A stretch of 64,000 nucleotides of DNA from Lasiosphaeria ovina (taxonomy: Eukaryota; Ascomycota; Sordariomycetes; Sordariales; Lasiosphaeriaceae): positions 6,820,001-6,884,000 of the forward strand of contig JAULSN010000002.1 in the NCBI GenBank assembly GCA_033439765.1, given 5' to 3'. Position 1 is the first letter of the stretch, and each line of letters opens with the position of its first letter. Position numbers and translations under genes: made by a program. A model generated the notes under the pieces. It ran no database searches, was not told where the DNA came from, and saw only the letters and a program-made list of their open reading frames with translations. Positions 41,380 to 52,265 of this stretch are shown piece by piece.

Positions 41380-41490
41380 CTACCTTCTGAGCCAACTTCT
41401 TTCATTCCTGGAGTTTCTCCTTCACACCCTTTCGGTATGGAATGATGCCTATCTAGCCCCGAGAGTCTTCTCGGACGAGCGGGAGTTGAA
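41380..41490. repeat. Dispersed repeat fragment upstream of GH12
   Basis: Matches 2360-2480 in the same orientation: ACTTCTTTCAT, TGGAGTTTCT, CTTCACACCCT, CGGTA, then CCCCGAGA, TCTTCT and GACGAGCGGGAG. The surrounding sequence is otherwise single-copy in this window. It lies in the 5' flank of the GH12 gene on the minus strand. Confidence 0.65.
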
Positions 41491-42290
41491 GACATTATGC
41501 GCTCCGTCTCCAAAGGCACCGTGTCAACCACCTAATTACCATACAGGGATGCTGCCAGTTCAAGCCCCCATACATGGTAAAGACAGACATGGCGGCTGAG
41601 CAGAGGGCCCCAAAAGCCTCGGCACGCGAGTTGAGAGGGTGAAGAGAGACACGTTGGCCAGGTGGTCGTTGGGCTTGAGGCATTTGGAGAACTGCGTGAG
41701 CCCCAACGTTGCATCCACTATCACTTCACCAACTCGTCTATCCCGCACGTAGCCGACCGGGTGAAGTATCTAGGGTGGCCGTTTGCGACTCGTCACTCGT
41801 CTCCGCACCGACTGGTACTCTGTCCAAGACATTATTACGTCCCCGTGGCCATCAGCTTGGAGCACAAGACTTTCCTCATTTTGCAGAAACGGGGAGTCTG
41901 GCAAAATGGTGTGGCTAACGATCATGGGTAGATGAATGCTGAGTTTGCTCCTAACAAATGGGCTGTAAGAGTCCGTGTGCCTATTCTCTAAGGGAAGATT
42001 GGAGATGATCTTGACTAGAGGCCAGGGTGAAGAGACAGCTGGATGTCTGCGGCCTTTCGCTTGATCCTACCTGGCAACCTTGGGAGGTGAAGATCGAGGT
42101 GAAAGTCTCGTGATACCCAGGGAGATGCAATAACAGGCAACTTGGATTGGGTTGCACGTCACCGAGGTATGAGATCCGCAGCAAAAGGATGAGCCAAACT
42201 CTGACGTCTGAAAGCACGCTTCAAATAATTAAGACATTATTACTTCCAAGTCTAAATATCCAGAAAGAAACACCAAAAGCCAACACATTA
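41491..42290. other. Intergenic, nothing recognised
   Basis: Upstream of GH12 and downstream of the GT90 gene stop codon at 42291. Several short overlapping frames on both strands have no domains. No RNA gene is seen. Confidence 0.4.
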
Positions 42291-45242
42291 CTACGGCATC
42301 AGCGCCTCCCGGTCCGGATCGTGCAGCCTCGCCAGCTCCAGCATCAGGCGATACAAGTAAATCGTCAGATCGACATCACGGAACGCCTTGGCGAACCATT
42401 CGCGGCCGCGGTCGGCAATCTCCCTCGCGCGCTGACGGCCCGCATCAGTCGACGTGAGATAAAACACCATCTCAGGTAGCTCCTCGAGCCCCATACTAAC
42501 AGGAACATAGTGCACCCACGGGGCGAGGCGGTCGTCGTGCCACTCGCGCAGGAGCGTGAGCTTGAGCGGCGCGGACCGCGACGCCAGCAGCATGTAGAAG
42601 CGGCCGCTGATGCCGTTGCCGTCGACGTCGAACACCAGCTGCGACCGCAGCGGCGCGTGGCGGTCCGCCCACGCCCGCGTGCCGAACGCGCCGCGCTGCT
42701 CGCGGCACTCGCGCCAGCTCGCGCACCCGAACACGTGCGTGAAGGCCACGTCGTACAGCCGCCCGTCGAGGAACCCCGACAGCACCCGCGCGATGCCATT
42801 CCCGCCCCCCGAATCGCCCTCGGCAGCAGCCGCACTCCGCCGCTTCATCTTCTTCGCCTTCCTCATCTCACCGCCCTCACCCGCATACACCAGCTCCTCC
42901 TCCCCCTCCCCCTCGCGCCGCAAATACGCATGCACCCTGCCGCCGCGATTCCCCGCCAGCGCCACAAAGCGCTGACGATGGAAACTCGCCCACCAACCGT
43001 CGCGCCCCGCGAAGCCGCCCGTGTTCGAGCCGGCCCAGTACAGCGCGGCGCGCTTGGCCGCCCACGGCACGTCGCGGCGGGCGTCGTAGGCGAACTCGGG
43101 CTCGCCGTACGCCGGCGCCGGGAACAGCACGTCGCCCATGGTCGACGCGCGGCCCGGCGACAGGATCGGCACCAGCCCGCGCACCAGGCTGAAGGTTGTC
43201 GGCGACTGGAGCAGGCCGTGCTGGCGGCTGTATTCGGGGTGGTGGCATAGGTCGGTCGCGGAGGCGAGGTCGGAGAGGAAGGGTAGGCCGTAGGTGTTGA
43301 TTTTGTTATTGTTGTTGTTGTTGTTGCTGTTTGGGGAAGTGGCGGTGGTGGTGGTGGTGGCGGTGGCGTTGGATGAGGGTGTGAGGCCAGCAGAGCAGTG
43401 CCGTGTCAGCGCGTCCCAGGTCGGGCGGTGCGACAGGTCGGTGACTGTGAAGTTCGTAGGGCGGCAGGTCGCGTCGCTGGTGGCGGGCGGCGGCACGACC
43501 ACGCGCGGCTCGTCGAGGCGGTTGACGAGCAGCTGGATATCGGGCAGGGCGCCGGTGCCGGCGAGCGGCGCCAGCAGCTGCGTCAGGGACAGGCCGATGT
43601 TGCGGTCGAATGTCACGGAGCGCTTCGGGTGGCGGCAGGCGGTGCGTGCGGTGTGGCCCGAGAAGGCGCAGTGGAACACGTCCATGCCTGGTGTTGCGTA
43701 CGCGTCCGCCATGACCTGCTGCACCTCGCGCCCGCTCAGCCGCCAGAAGGGCGAGACAGAATCGAAGATGGTATCGAAGTCGTCGATCAGCAGCGACCCG
43801 TGGGCCATGGCGAACGTGTGCCAGGCCTCGAACCCCGCCGGTGGTTCCACGCCGTACCGCCTCACGTACTCGGCTTCGGCCGTCGCGAAGTCCTTGGACT
43901 GCCGTGCCAGCTTCTGGTCGAACTGCTCCCGCGCCGCGCGCATCAGGGCCTCGACGGGGTGTTGATGCTCGGCGGTGCCCCAATCCTGGGGAGCTGCGGC
44001 CTGTGCGGCTTTGATGGCGGAGATGTTGGCGAGATAGGGGCCCAATGGGAGCAGGAAGAGCGCCCAGAGCGCCCACTTACGCTTTGTCTGCTTCGGAAGC
44101 ATGGCGATGACCTGGGCCAGGGTTAGGAAAGCAGCCGCGAGCACGGCCAGCGCCTGGGTGTCTGTCGACTGCAGAAAGGGGTCCTGCGCCGCCACGATGC
44201 CGAAGACGGTGATGGGAGCGGCAATCCTCCAGGACGCCGAGTGGGCCTAGCAGAGAAACAAAACGGTCAGCGCTCGGAAACCCCGGGCAGGGGCGGAGAA
44301 ACACAAACAGTTCGAATCGTGAAATACCAAGACAGGGCCTTGGCCAGGCCGAGGACCAGCGTCGGCACGATGCCCGCGATAATGTTGCCCGGCAGGCCAA
44401 ACGCGAGAGCCTGCAGCAGCAGCGCCGCGGCCAGCATGGGCACGACACACAGCGAGATGTCGACGATGGCTTCCTCGACGTTGATGGTCGCGCCGTCGCG
44501 GCAGTCCAGTATCGTCGCCGTCGTTTTCGTGGTCGTCGTCGAACTCGCTGCGGGCAAGAGATGGATGTAGACGCGCACCAGGGCACCCAGCAGCGCGGCC
44601 GAGAGCAGACACTCCTGCAGACCCCAGTTGGACAGAGCGAAGATGGCAACCGCGGCTGCGAAACCCGTGCCCCAGACCGTGTTAGCGAGGGGGGACAAGA
44701 GAGACCACGGTTCGTCCGAAGCGAGGACTTGCAGCTCAGGGCGACGCCGGTTCTCGGTGATTAGCAGAAGGGGAGTCAGGGCCGGCTGTGAGATTCCACG
44801 TCAGCAACCAAATACACCCCGACTGGATGGGACAGGACGTGGCGGGAGAAAGTGGGTAGGGCAAAAGGATGCTTACAAGCAGGCCAGGCACGCCAGCCTC
44901 TGCATGATAGCAGGCGGCGGCGGCAGCCCCGGCAGCAAAGACCCATATTGCGTTGGAGACATTTGTACTACGTCGAGGCGGCTTCCAGCTGACGGGTGAA
45001 GTGGCCTTGAAGAGGGAGTGGAAGCTCCAGCTGACAGGAGAAGTGGCCTTGGAGATCGAGTGGAAGTTCCAGATGGTGGTGTGTGACCGCGCCTGGGACC
45101 GGACCAGCACGGGCAGGACGAGCCAGCACACGGTCTCGGCGCAGAGCTGGCGCGTCTGGATTGAGCCGAGCTCCCAGAGCCGGGACGAGAGGTGGTGTGT
45201 CAGGGCGGCACACAGGAGAGCTGCGGCGGTGGAGCCGGCCAT
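42291..45242 (-). CDS. GT90/CAP10-type membrane glycosyltransferase
   Basis: Three exons: 45242-44877, 44785-44309 and 44246-42291, giving 932 residues. The first ~320 residues contain several membrane segments (LANTVWGTGFAAAVAIFAL, VPMLAAALLLQALAFG, ALAVLAAAFLTLAQVIAML). The second intron, using a GTTTGT donor, joins LSWYFTIRT to AHSASWRIAAPITVFG and keeps the frame. The C-terminal catalytic region has the CAP10 pattern: LSPGRASTMGDVLFPAPAY (~residue 645), YWAGSNTGG, LVFDVDGNGISGRFYMLL (~820) and EWHDDRLAPWVHYVPVS (~850). Family members transfer sugars such as xylose in the secretory pathway; capsule-associated relatives are known from basidiomycetes. Asn- and Thr-rich linkers interrupt the middle. 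Oddity: a 42-nt tandem duplication near 44986-45075 doubles the 14-residue unit ending KATSPVSW in the N-terminal region. Confidence 0.88.
44986..45075 (-). repeat. 42-bp tandem duplication inside GT90 exon 1
   Basis: Two adjacent copies of a 42-nt unit share CCAGCTGAC, GAAGTGGCCTTG and GAGTGGAAG. On the coding strand each encodes FHS, two variable residues and then KATSPVSW. The copies differ at about eight positions, so the duplication is not brand new. The frame is preserved. Confidence 0.8.
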
Positions 45243-48200
45243 TGAAAACAAGGAGGAGGTGTGTAAGACAGAGAAGACGAACGGGACGTCCCGGCATCAA
45301 ATGGGATCCCGGAGCTCGACATGAGCAGCAGCAGCGGCAGCGCCATCTCAGATGCCGCAGGGGGCACTAGCTGAATAAGTACGAGACTGACGGGCTTCAG
45401 GTTGGAGGCAGGGCCTGGGTACTGACTCCGGACTGGGTAAGAAACGCAGGGCAAAATCAAACTCTCCGGTCCAAGACATGGCCCAAACAGCGCCGGGCCA
45501 GGTGCCGCGGCCATGCCCCCTTGGCAGGGCAGGCCTACCGGAGGTCTGCATCTACTCTCCGTCGTCGTCTTCCGGACCAGGGGGGATTGGGGGTGTGTGT
45601 CTTGGCCTCACAGCTGGCGGCGGCGAGGGCTTGCCTCGCTCCACACACAAGTCCCCCACGCCGTCGACCCATGGGGCATTGCCCGTCGGCAACGCATTTC
45701 ATTGGCGCGGGCTTGCTGTGCCGTCGACGAGTTGCGCCCGCCCCACCCCCTTTTCCAGTTCCTTTCCCATTCCCAGAACCGCAATCCCCATTCGCCGCCC
45801 GCGCCTCGACGTTTGATCCTGCGCCGCCGAAGATGAGTTGGTCTGCGAAACACGCGAGCGCCCGCTTCCCGTCAAATGATTGATTGTTACCGGCCTCATG
45901 CTTGAGTGGCATGGACAGACGGGAACCGTGGAGAATCCATGGACGCATCAGGCAGCTGCACCGGTGCTCGTTGCAGCGCGTTTCCGCGACGCGTCATTGA
46001 TTGACTCAATAGGGAATGAATCTGTTTCGTTGGGACGGAACCAAACCAGCCAGGCCAGTCACCTGGTTCTGCACGCCGCAGAAGCCACGTCGTCGTGTGA
46101 CAATAATGAACCTTTTCAATGTCGAGGAGAACAGAAAAAAAAAAAGAAACAAAAAGGCCCCCAAAAAATGGAGACAGACAGACAGTGTGGTGTGGTGTGG
46201 TTGGAGTGAGTGGGATCGCTCGGACTTTGCGAGTGCGGGGCGTGAACCCGAGGCAAAAAGAACCTTGTTGGCGGCCGACTTTGTCCACGACGTAACCCGC
46301 GCCGCGGACCTGGCCTGGCGTCTGTCTGATCCCGGGCCACATCTGGGACTGGATTTTCCGATTGTCCGCCCCCACGAGCACCCACAACATGGTCCGCGGG
46401 ATTCATGTTTGGTCGCGGCCTTCAGCGGGAAAAATAAAAAGATAAAAACAGCCTGGTTGTCTGAGACGAATCTCGGCACACGAAATTTCCTTTTTCGTTC
46501 GTAATCCTGAGCTGGGGTGATCGGTGGCTGATTTGCCCTGAGCTGTCCCTGATTCTTCCCTGAGCTAGAGTGATCCCATACACGGCCGCTGCACAGCCTC
46601 AGAGGCCCGTTTTCAGTCCCCCGGTTAAAGTTTCCTTTCGATGGAAAGTAGCCGACACATAATCAATGGGGATGGCTTCCAGGCAACAATTCCAATTACG
46701 ATGTACGCGTATACTGGAAGTGCGTATGGCTCGTATCATGTGTGCCAGAAAGCCCTATCGCCAAAGTAGAGCAATCCGCGCCCTACTAAGGAATTCAAAA
46801 CAAATAAAGGATCCAATTACACGTCTTTCGGGCCTATAGCATCGACATATTATACTACAGAAGGACGCGGTATGGGAGCTGTTAATAGAGTCGCTGACGA
46901 CGGCGGCAACGTCATACGTCTGTCTATGCTGTTATCTAGTTAACAAGTATTATTCGTCAATATTACATATATAACCCTGAGAATTTAAACATAAGTTAGT
47001 GTTGCTTAGCAGCGTACTATAGGTCTGCAGTACAGCACATATAGCAGGTCTGTTAAGCCTGTAGTACAGCGCTCGAACAGTGGGCTCAGGGGAGGAAAAA
47101 GCGGTAGCAGATTTGCCGGTGCGAGGGTGCCAATACGACAGTTTCTGGCTGAAGGAAGCAAACAAAAGCCTGTTGACAGTGTATTTTGCACTGAAGGAAG
47201 GCAGAAGAACAGTTGCATCCACAGTAGGCACTGCCTCTGTGCAGTAACTGAAAGAGAGTGAATTGCTTCGGTGGGTAGTACCTTACTGAAGAGAGAAGTG
47301 AATTGCTTGCTTGTTAAAAGACTAGTTATAGGAGAGGAGAGTGCCTGCTCACCTCACTTACTTTCCGACTATCACTTGGCCCCATTTTCGTCGTAGTGCT
47401 TGAAAAGGGATGCTGCTCTGCCGCTACTTCTGTTTCGACCTAACCACCCAATTCCTCGTTCAAGCTGGCCCTTGCCAGTGTGAAATCCAGAAGTTTTCGT
47501 GTAGCACAGGTTTTGACCATTGGCACCGAGTGTGGGACATGTCAGATGCCAGACCAAAGATTCCAAGGAGCGAGGCGCATTTCATCATGCCAAGACATGG
47601 AGCCGGGCTGTTCGTGCGGAATGGTTGCATACAGGCCCTCGCCAGCGAACTGGAAAGCAGCGCTGTGTTCTTCCGCCTCCTGGCTCTCAATTCGTGGACT
47701 ACTCCGTCCTTGACTCGATTCGACTCGACTGGAACAGTATTTCAGCCCAAGGCATAATGCCACCACACCTTGTTATGTGAGTTGGCCCTTCTTGCCTAGG
47801 CTTGATGTCACTCTATCCCAGCCTGGGCAAAGCAGGCTTTGTTCCTGCAGGGAGGGGAGCCTGGAGACTTGTTCAGCCAGGTACAACGAGCTATAGGCAT
47901 GGTGCGCGTGAAGCCAAGATCACGTATAATAAGGACATACCCGCTCTCTCTTCTCTCTGTGTTTCGCGTAGCTATACATCGTTCAAGGTCGAGAAATGTG
48001 TGCTATATTCCATCATTTTCACACTCCGCCAGTGACACCCGCGATGTGGCTCTGAAATGCGCCAACGCTGGGTGACCACGGATGATCTCGCACAGAGCTT
48101 CAGCGAGGTTGAAGAATTCAAGGCAAATACATGTATTTCGCTGCACCGCAGACTACCAAGTGACAACCAAAAAAACTGGCGGGCGCCATCCTGTGGACAC

Positions 48201-48330
48201 GTTGTCCCCTCCGTGACGGGGTGTTGAATCCTCGCTACAGAAGAGAAATGCCAATGAGAACTGAGGAGTCAAGTTCCAGTGTATAACTCCGCCGCAAGCT
48301 CAACAAATTCGCCGCCACGAAACCTCCCAC
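45243..48330. other. Gene-poor region, no supported gene
   Basis: The left part (45243-46500) is the promoter side of the GT90 gene, with GC-rich but domain-free frames on both strands. An A-run lies at 46134-46146. 46500-47400 is lower in GC and shows a small internal duplication (GTGAATTGCTT at 47260 and 47300; CTGTAGTACAGC/CTGCAGTACAGC near 47025 and 47060). 47400-48300 has overlapping short frames with no domain. No RNA gene was found. Confidence 0.4.
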
Positions 48331-48790
48331 TCAAAGCTTTGCCCTGATATCACGCACACTGGCGCGAAGGGGGTAATCCCCTTGTCGCTGCGTCAGGCTC
48401 TGTGGAGGCACCAATGCTTCTGCCATCGATATTTGACTTGCTCGATCCTGGTCTTGATAGTCTGCGGCGAGACATTCGTGTTTATCTCTAGGCACTAAGT
48501 CTATTTTCTTTTGCTTTTCAGCCTGGAGATGACCCAACCACTGGATGAGCAGCCGGGACTGCGCCCGCTCTACTATCCCCTGGATTTCAGGCCATGAGCT
48601 TTCGAGAGCCAGTTCTAAACACTGTCTCACGAGAAAACGGCAGTCATAGAATCAGCCTCAGACTATCATTACATAATAGGGGTGGAGGCGGCTCACCTGC
48701 TCTGGAGGCATTGCTAGCGGCTGTGGAGGCTCGCTGGTAATGTCTTGAGCCACGCCGGGCTTGGAACCTTGATAATGCCTTCTCACAGAG
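48331..48790 (-). pseudogene. Partial gene, possible relative of the 49.7-kb gene
   Basis: A frame from about 48621 to 48331 reads CLELALESSWPEIQGIVERA and ends in DYPLRASVRDIRAKL. The motif SSWPEI followed by IVE echoes SSMPEIMSLIE in the last exon of the gene at 49710-50712 on the other strand. Upstream (48790-48690) is a second short frame ending at a GTGAGC donor-like site, but its phase does not match the downstream piece. No ATG precedes it. Either a gene with undetected exons or a fragment. The homology claim is tentative. Confidence 0.3.
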
Positions 48791-49709
48791 GTCTATGGGT
48801 AAGGGTTGTGAGATATCTGCTGAGAGAGATGGCGATTTCAAGGCGAGGTGGGATAGACGTGTAGTTGAACAGTAAGGGCCGAGATCTAGGATATGGGGAA
48901 TATGTTCATTCTTAATATATTTATCAAGAACTCGCGATTCAAGGCGACAATACCATCGCCCTCTACGCTCGTTGCCCTCAAATTCACCGAGGAGGTGTGG
49001 TGGAATTCATCGGCTGACAGAGCCTGGTGTAAGGCAGCAGTTTCCTGTTTCGGCGATTCGGCTAGCCAGTTTCGGGGCATGGGTTGGAGGGCGGTCGGGC
49101 AGCAAGGCCAGCGCAGGCACAACGCCCAGGCGCAATGCGTGCGTGATGAGCTGACTGACTTGGCTTGATGCCAGGCGTAATTCCCGCACGGACCATCAGT
49201 CATCAACCCCTCCTGGTTGTTCGATAATCTATGTTTAAAGCTGGACAGCGTCGCTGCTTGTCCAGCGTCTATGTCGCGTCGTATCGAGGCATGATGCTCA
49301 GCACCGCCAGGAAGAACGCCCAAGTCTAGGCATTTCCAAAGGCAGATGGCGACAAAATGCAAGCAACGAAACTCGCCACTCGCGCAAGCTATTCAGGTGG
49401 CCCTGCACCCTTGCAGGGCTCTCTTCCTCCGAGAAAATGGAAAAGTGAGGCATGGTGACGGGCAGAGAGCCCCAGCCTCACAGCGCAACGCCCCTTGCGA
49501 CGACTCCACAGATAACACATGTAATGGGCTGATTGTCGTCGGAGACTCGCTGCATTGGCCCGCAATTTTGGATCACCTTCTCTGTGTCGTCTTCAAATAA
49601 CTTCAACGCCCTCGAACTCGAACGAGGTGGGTTTTTAGGTGTCGTCCCCTCTTAGCTGGAAGCGCTCTTCAAGGCCCTACAGGGAACATCATTATTTGGG
49701 TACCTCGAG
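48791..49709. other. Intergenic, nothing recognised
   Basis: The region between the partial gene (-) and the HTH-like gene (+). Short frames only. It contains the presumed promoter of the 49710 gene. Confidence 0.35.
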
Positions 49710-50712
49710 ATGTCGAACAACACTGGAAACTCCCAGAACAATCGCCAAACTTTTGGCCTCACCAACCTCGACGGCGGCATCCCGGATGGCAACATGGGCG
49801 GGTACCGCATCTTTGGTTCCGATGCCTATAATGGCGATGTCTACGATGGCGATGTCTACGATGGCGTTAGCGAGCCATTCCAAGACCAACCCATGGCAAA
49901 CAGCAGCGGCCAATTCACATGGTTAGACCATTTGAACGACGTAAGCACGATTCCCGGCTTGCGGGAGCCAGATTTCGGCAACTCGATGGCCCCTATGGGC
50001 GGGGGAGTCTGGCCGTCTGCCGAGCAGGTACACAACTTCAACAGCCAAGCGGCTCCATATAGTCTCTTTGACGGAGGCCTCCCGCACCTCTCGAGCCCCC
50101 TGCAGCCCCCCGCGGCGACAATCATGGGAAGCTACACCAACCCAGCACCGCTCCTTGGCCCAAGTGCGCAAACGGACTTTATGACGGCTTCCCTCTCGCC
50201 AGAAACGCCCATATCGCCGACGCCGATACACGACCGTTCGACCAGAGACATCACGGACGAGGTGAACATGATGCTGCTGACCCTCCGGGACGCCGGACAA
50301 GGTTATTCCGAGATCTCAGCGGCGATCCAGAGGAGATTTGGCGTGATGATCTCTTGTAATGCCCTCACGAAGAGATACAACAAGATGGAAGGTGTCCGAA
50401 TGAGCGTGAGTGACCCACCTGCCCTCCCCTAAACCGCAGTCCGGGGAGGTATTACGTACCCATTATCCCGCTGACATGTACGGCTGGCAGCTGCTCGCCA
50501 CAGCCATCCAGAGCAGTATGCCCGAGATCATGAGTCTCATCGAGAGCAGGCTGACCCAGATGGATAACGGCTCTCTCTCGGAGACTGAGAGGCAACGGGT
50601 GCGTGAGCTCATGGTGGACCTCCCGAACAGCTTCCCCCGATGGGTGGAGAACCGTTTGACCCGCAGAGGCGGATCAACCCCGTCGCGCGTGCCGACTCTG
50701 GGGTTCCCATGA
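49710..50712 (+). CDS. Hypothetical protein with HTH-like segment
   Basis: Starts at the ATG at 49710. The first exon (49710-50405) encodes 232 residues: an Asn/Gly/Ser-rich N-terminus containing a 15-bp tandem repeat (GDVYD twice), a Pro/Ser-rich middle, and then a compact helical segment (ITDEVNMMLLTLRDAGQGY, SEISAAIQRRFGV, NALTKRYNKM; about residues 180-228). That segment has the pattern of a homeodomain-like helix-turn-helix used by many fungal regulators. A downstream frame (50440-50712) continues SGEVLRTHYPADMYGWQLL to PTLGFP. Joining them needs an intron of only 34 nt (GTGAGT...CCGCAG), unusually short. Without it the protein ends eight residues after the donor. With it, 322 residues. 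DNA binding is inferred, not shown. Confidence 0.65.
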
Positions 50713-52265
50713 CGTGAGGGTATCTGGGGTGGGTGAGCAAGTGTCCACCCACCTGGACGATCAAAAAGGTATCGGCAGAGGCTTCCAGACATGGTAGGCT
50801 GCCCAGACAGTTCTCCGGGTGGAGGACTGGTTGGTTTGCTCGGGATATATTCATGGGGTTGACGAAAGTCCCCCATTTCGACCCGGCAAGTGCCAGGGAG
50901 ATTAGTTTGTGAGAAGTTCACACCAAGTGGTGCAAGACCCGCCGCAAACAGACGGAGGGAATTGAGCTGGGCTAAATGCGCTCTCTCTGTCAGAGGCAGT
51001 TGGAGAATGGATGACAAGGAGGCATGGGACGACCTCTGGTTCAACCCGGTTGGTCCTGGCGATGTTGCATGGACTCCGCACAGCGTGCTTCGCCCCATAG
51101 AACCCGAGGCAAGCAGAGCAAAGGATTTTAGAAATGGGCCGACTCTTGTATATACTCGCATTCCAACGCTTTGCAAAACGACTCTCTTGCGTAGTCTTTT
51201 GCTTGGCAACGAATGTCCTGTCAACAAGCAGGATTCTATCAAGACGCCGGCATAACCGTGATGTCCAATCATGACGTATAATGGTAGACGCTAAGTAACT
51301 CTAACAACATTCAACCTTGGCAGGCGTCTCGCTATCTGCCAAAGCCGAGGCGATGCTCGACTCGATTTGTCATGATAGGCATCCTCTCAAGGGGCCTGCG
51401 GTCTGAGGAGTCACAGTACCCGCTCGCGCCGGCCCCGCAACCGCCGGTCCACTCGGTCTAAGAGTTCATAGCTCCTGTCAGAAGCGCTGCACACTGGATT
51501 CGGTAGATTTGAAGGGGCTGCAATGGCTTGATTGTATTGCTTCTATGGCTCTGGCTGGAAGCCAGAACCTCCTTCTTTATAGACCATCCTGTAGGAATCA
51601 GGCTTCGTCACTCTATGTGGCTAAGGCTCACTGGCGCTCTAGCAACACCAGGCATCCGGTCAGCTTCGCTGACTAGATGGCCGGGGGCCACTACTTTCTG
51701 ACAAATACAACATTGCTGTAAATGAATTGCAGTATAATATTTATGGGATGTGCTTAGATGCAGATTGGTAGTCCAAATTCTGGTAAAGACGGCCTAAATC
51801 TGGGGCCGCCTGTTGTATACTGGTATAATGCAGGGTTAGTGTTCCCAGATTCGTCTCACAAAACAGAAATTTCAGGTGGTTGAAACGGTCCGACCGGTGC
51901 TTGTGCAACGCGGCCGGCGTTCCCAGAGACACAGGCCGGCCAATAGTTTGTCAATTGCGAACAAAAATCTGTCAATTGTTCACGTCCAACGCCTCGATCC
52001 AATCTCTCTCAGTAAGCACTGTGCGGCTCAAAGGCGTGGCATCGGCGCCGTGTGGGCCCCCCGTCGGCATCATCCCTTAAACAGAGTTAAGATGAGCTGA
52101 CATGACGTGATGCTGGTCATCACTATGTTTCTTCTTCGCTGACCTAGTGCCGCCATGGTCGAGGGCTCTCACTAATGATTGATTAGGCAGTCTACGCGGC
52201 GGCGTTGTGCTTTCGTTCCCCTCCTGGAATTGTTCCTCGGCGAAATCCGGGCTCCGCCGCGCGAT
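50713..52265. other. Intergenic, nothing recognised
   Basis: No supported gene. 51500-52100 is lower in GC. Frames at 50463-51272 (-) are the reverse reading of the HTH gene's end plus flank and carry no domain. Confidence 0.4.

Noticed and set aside
42510..44126. Long open frames opposite the GT90 gene
   Set aside because: Same reason: low-complexity mirror frames, no domains, while the minus strand has the CAP10 motifs.
45478..45948. Overlapping GC-rich frames upstream of the GT90 gene
   Set aside because: Several frames on both strands are open over the same DNA, none with domains; typical of GC-rich promoter sequence.
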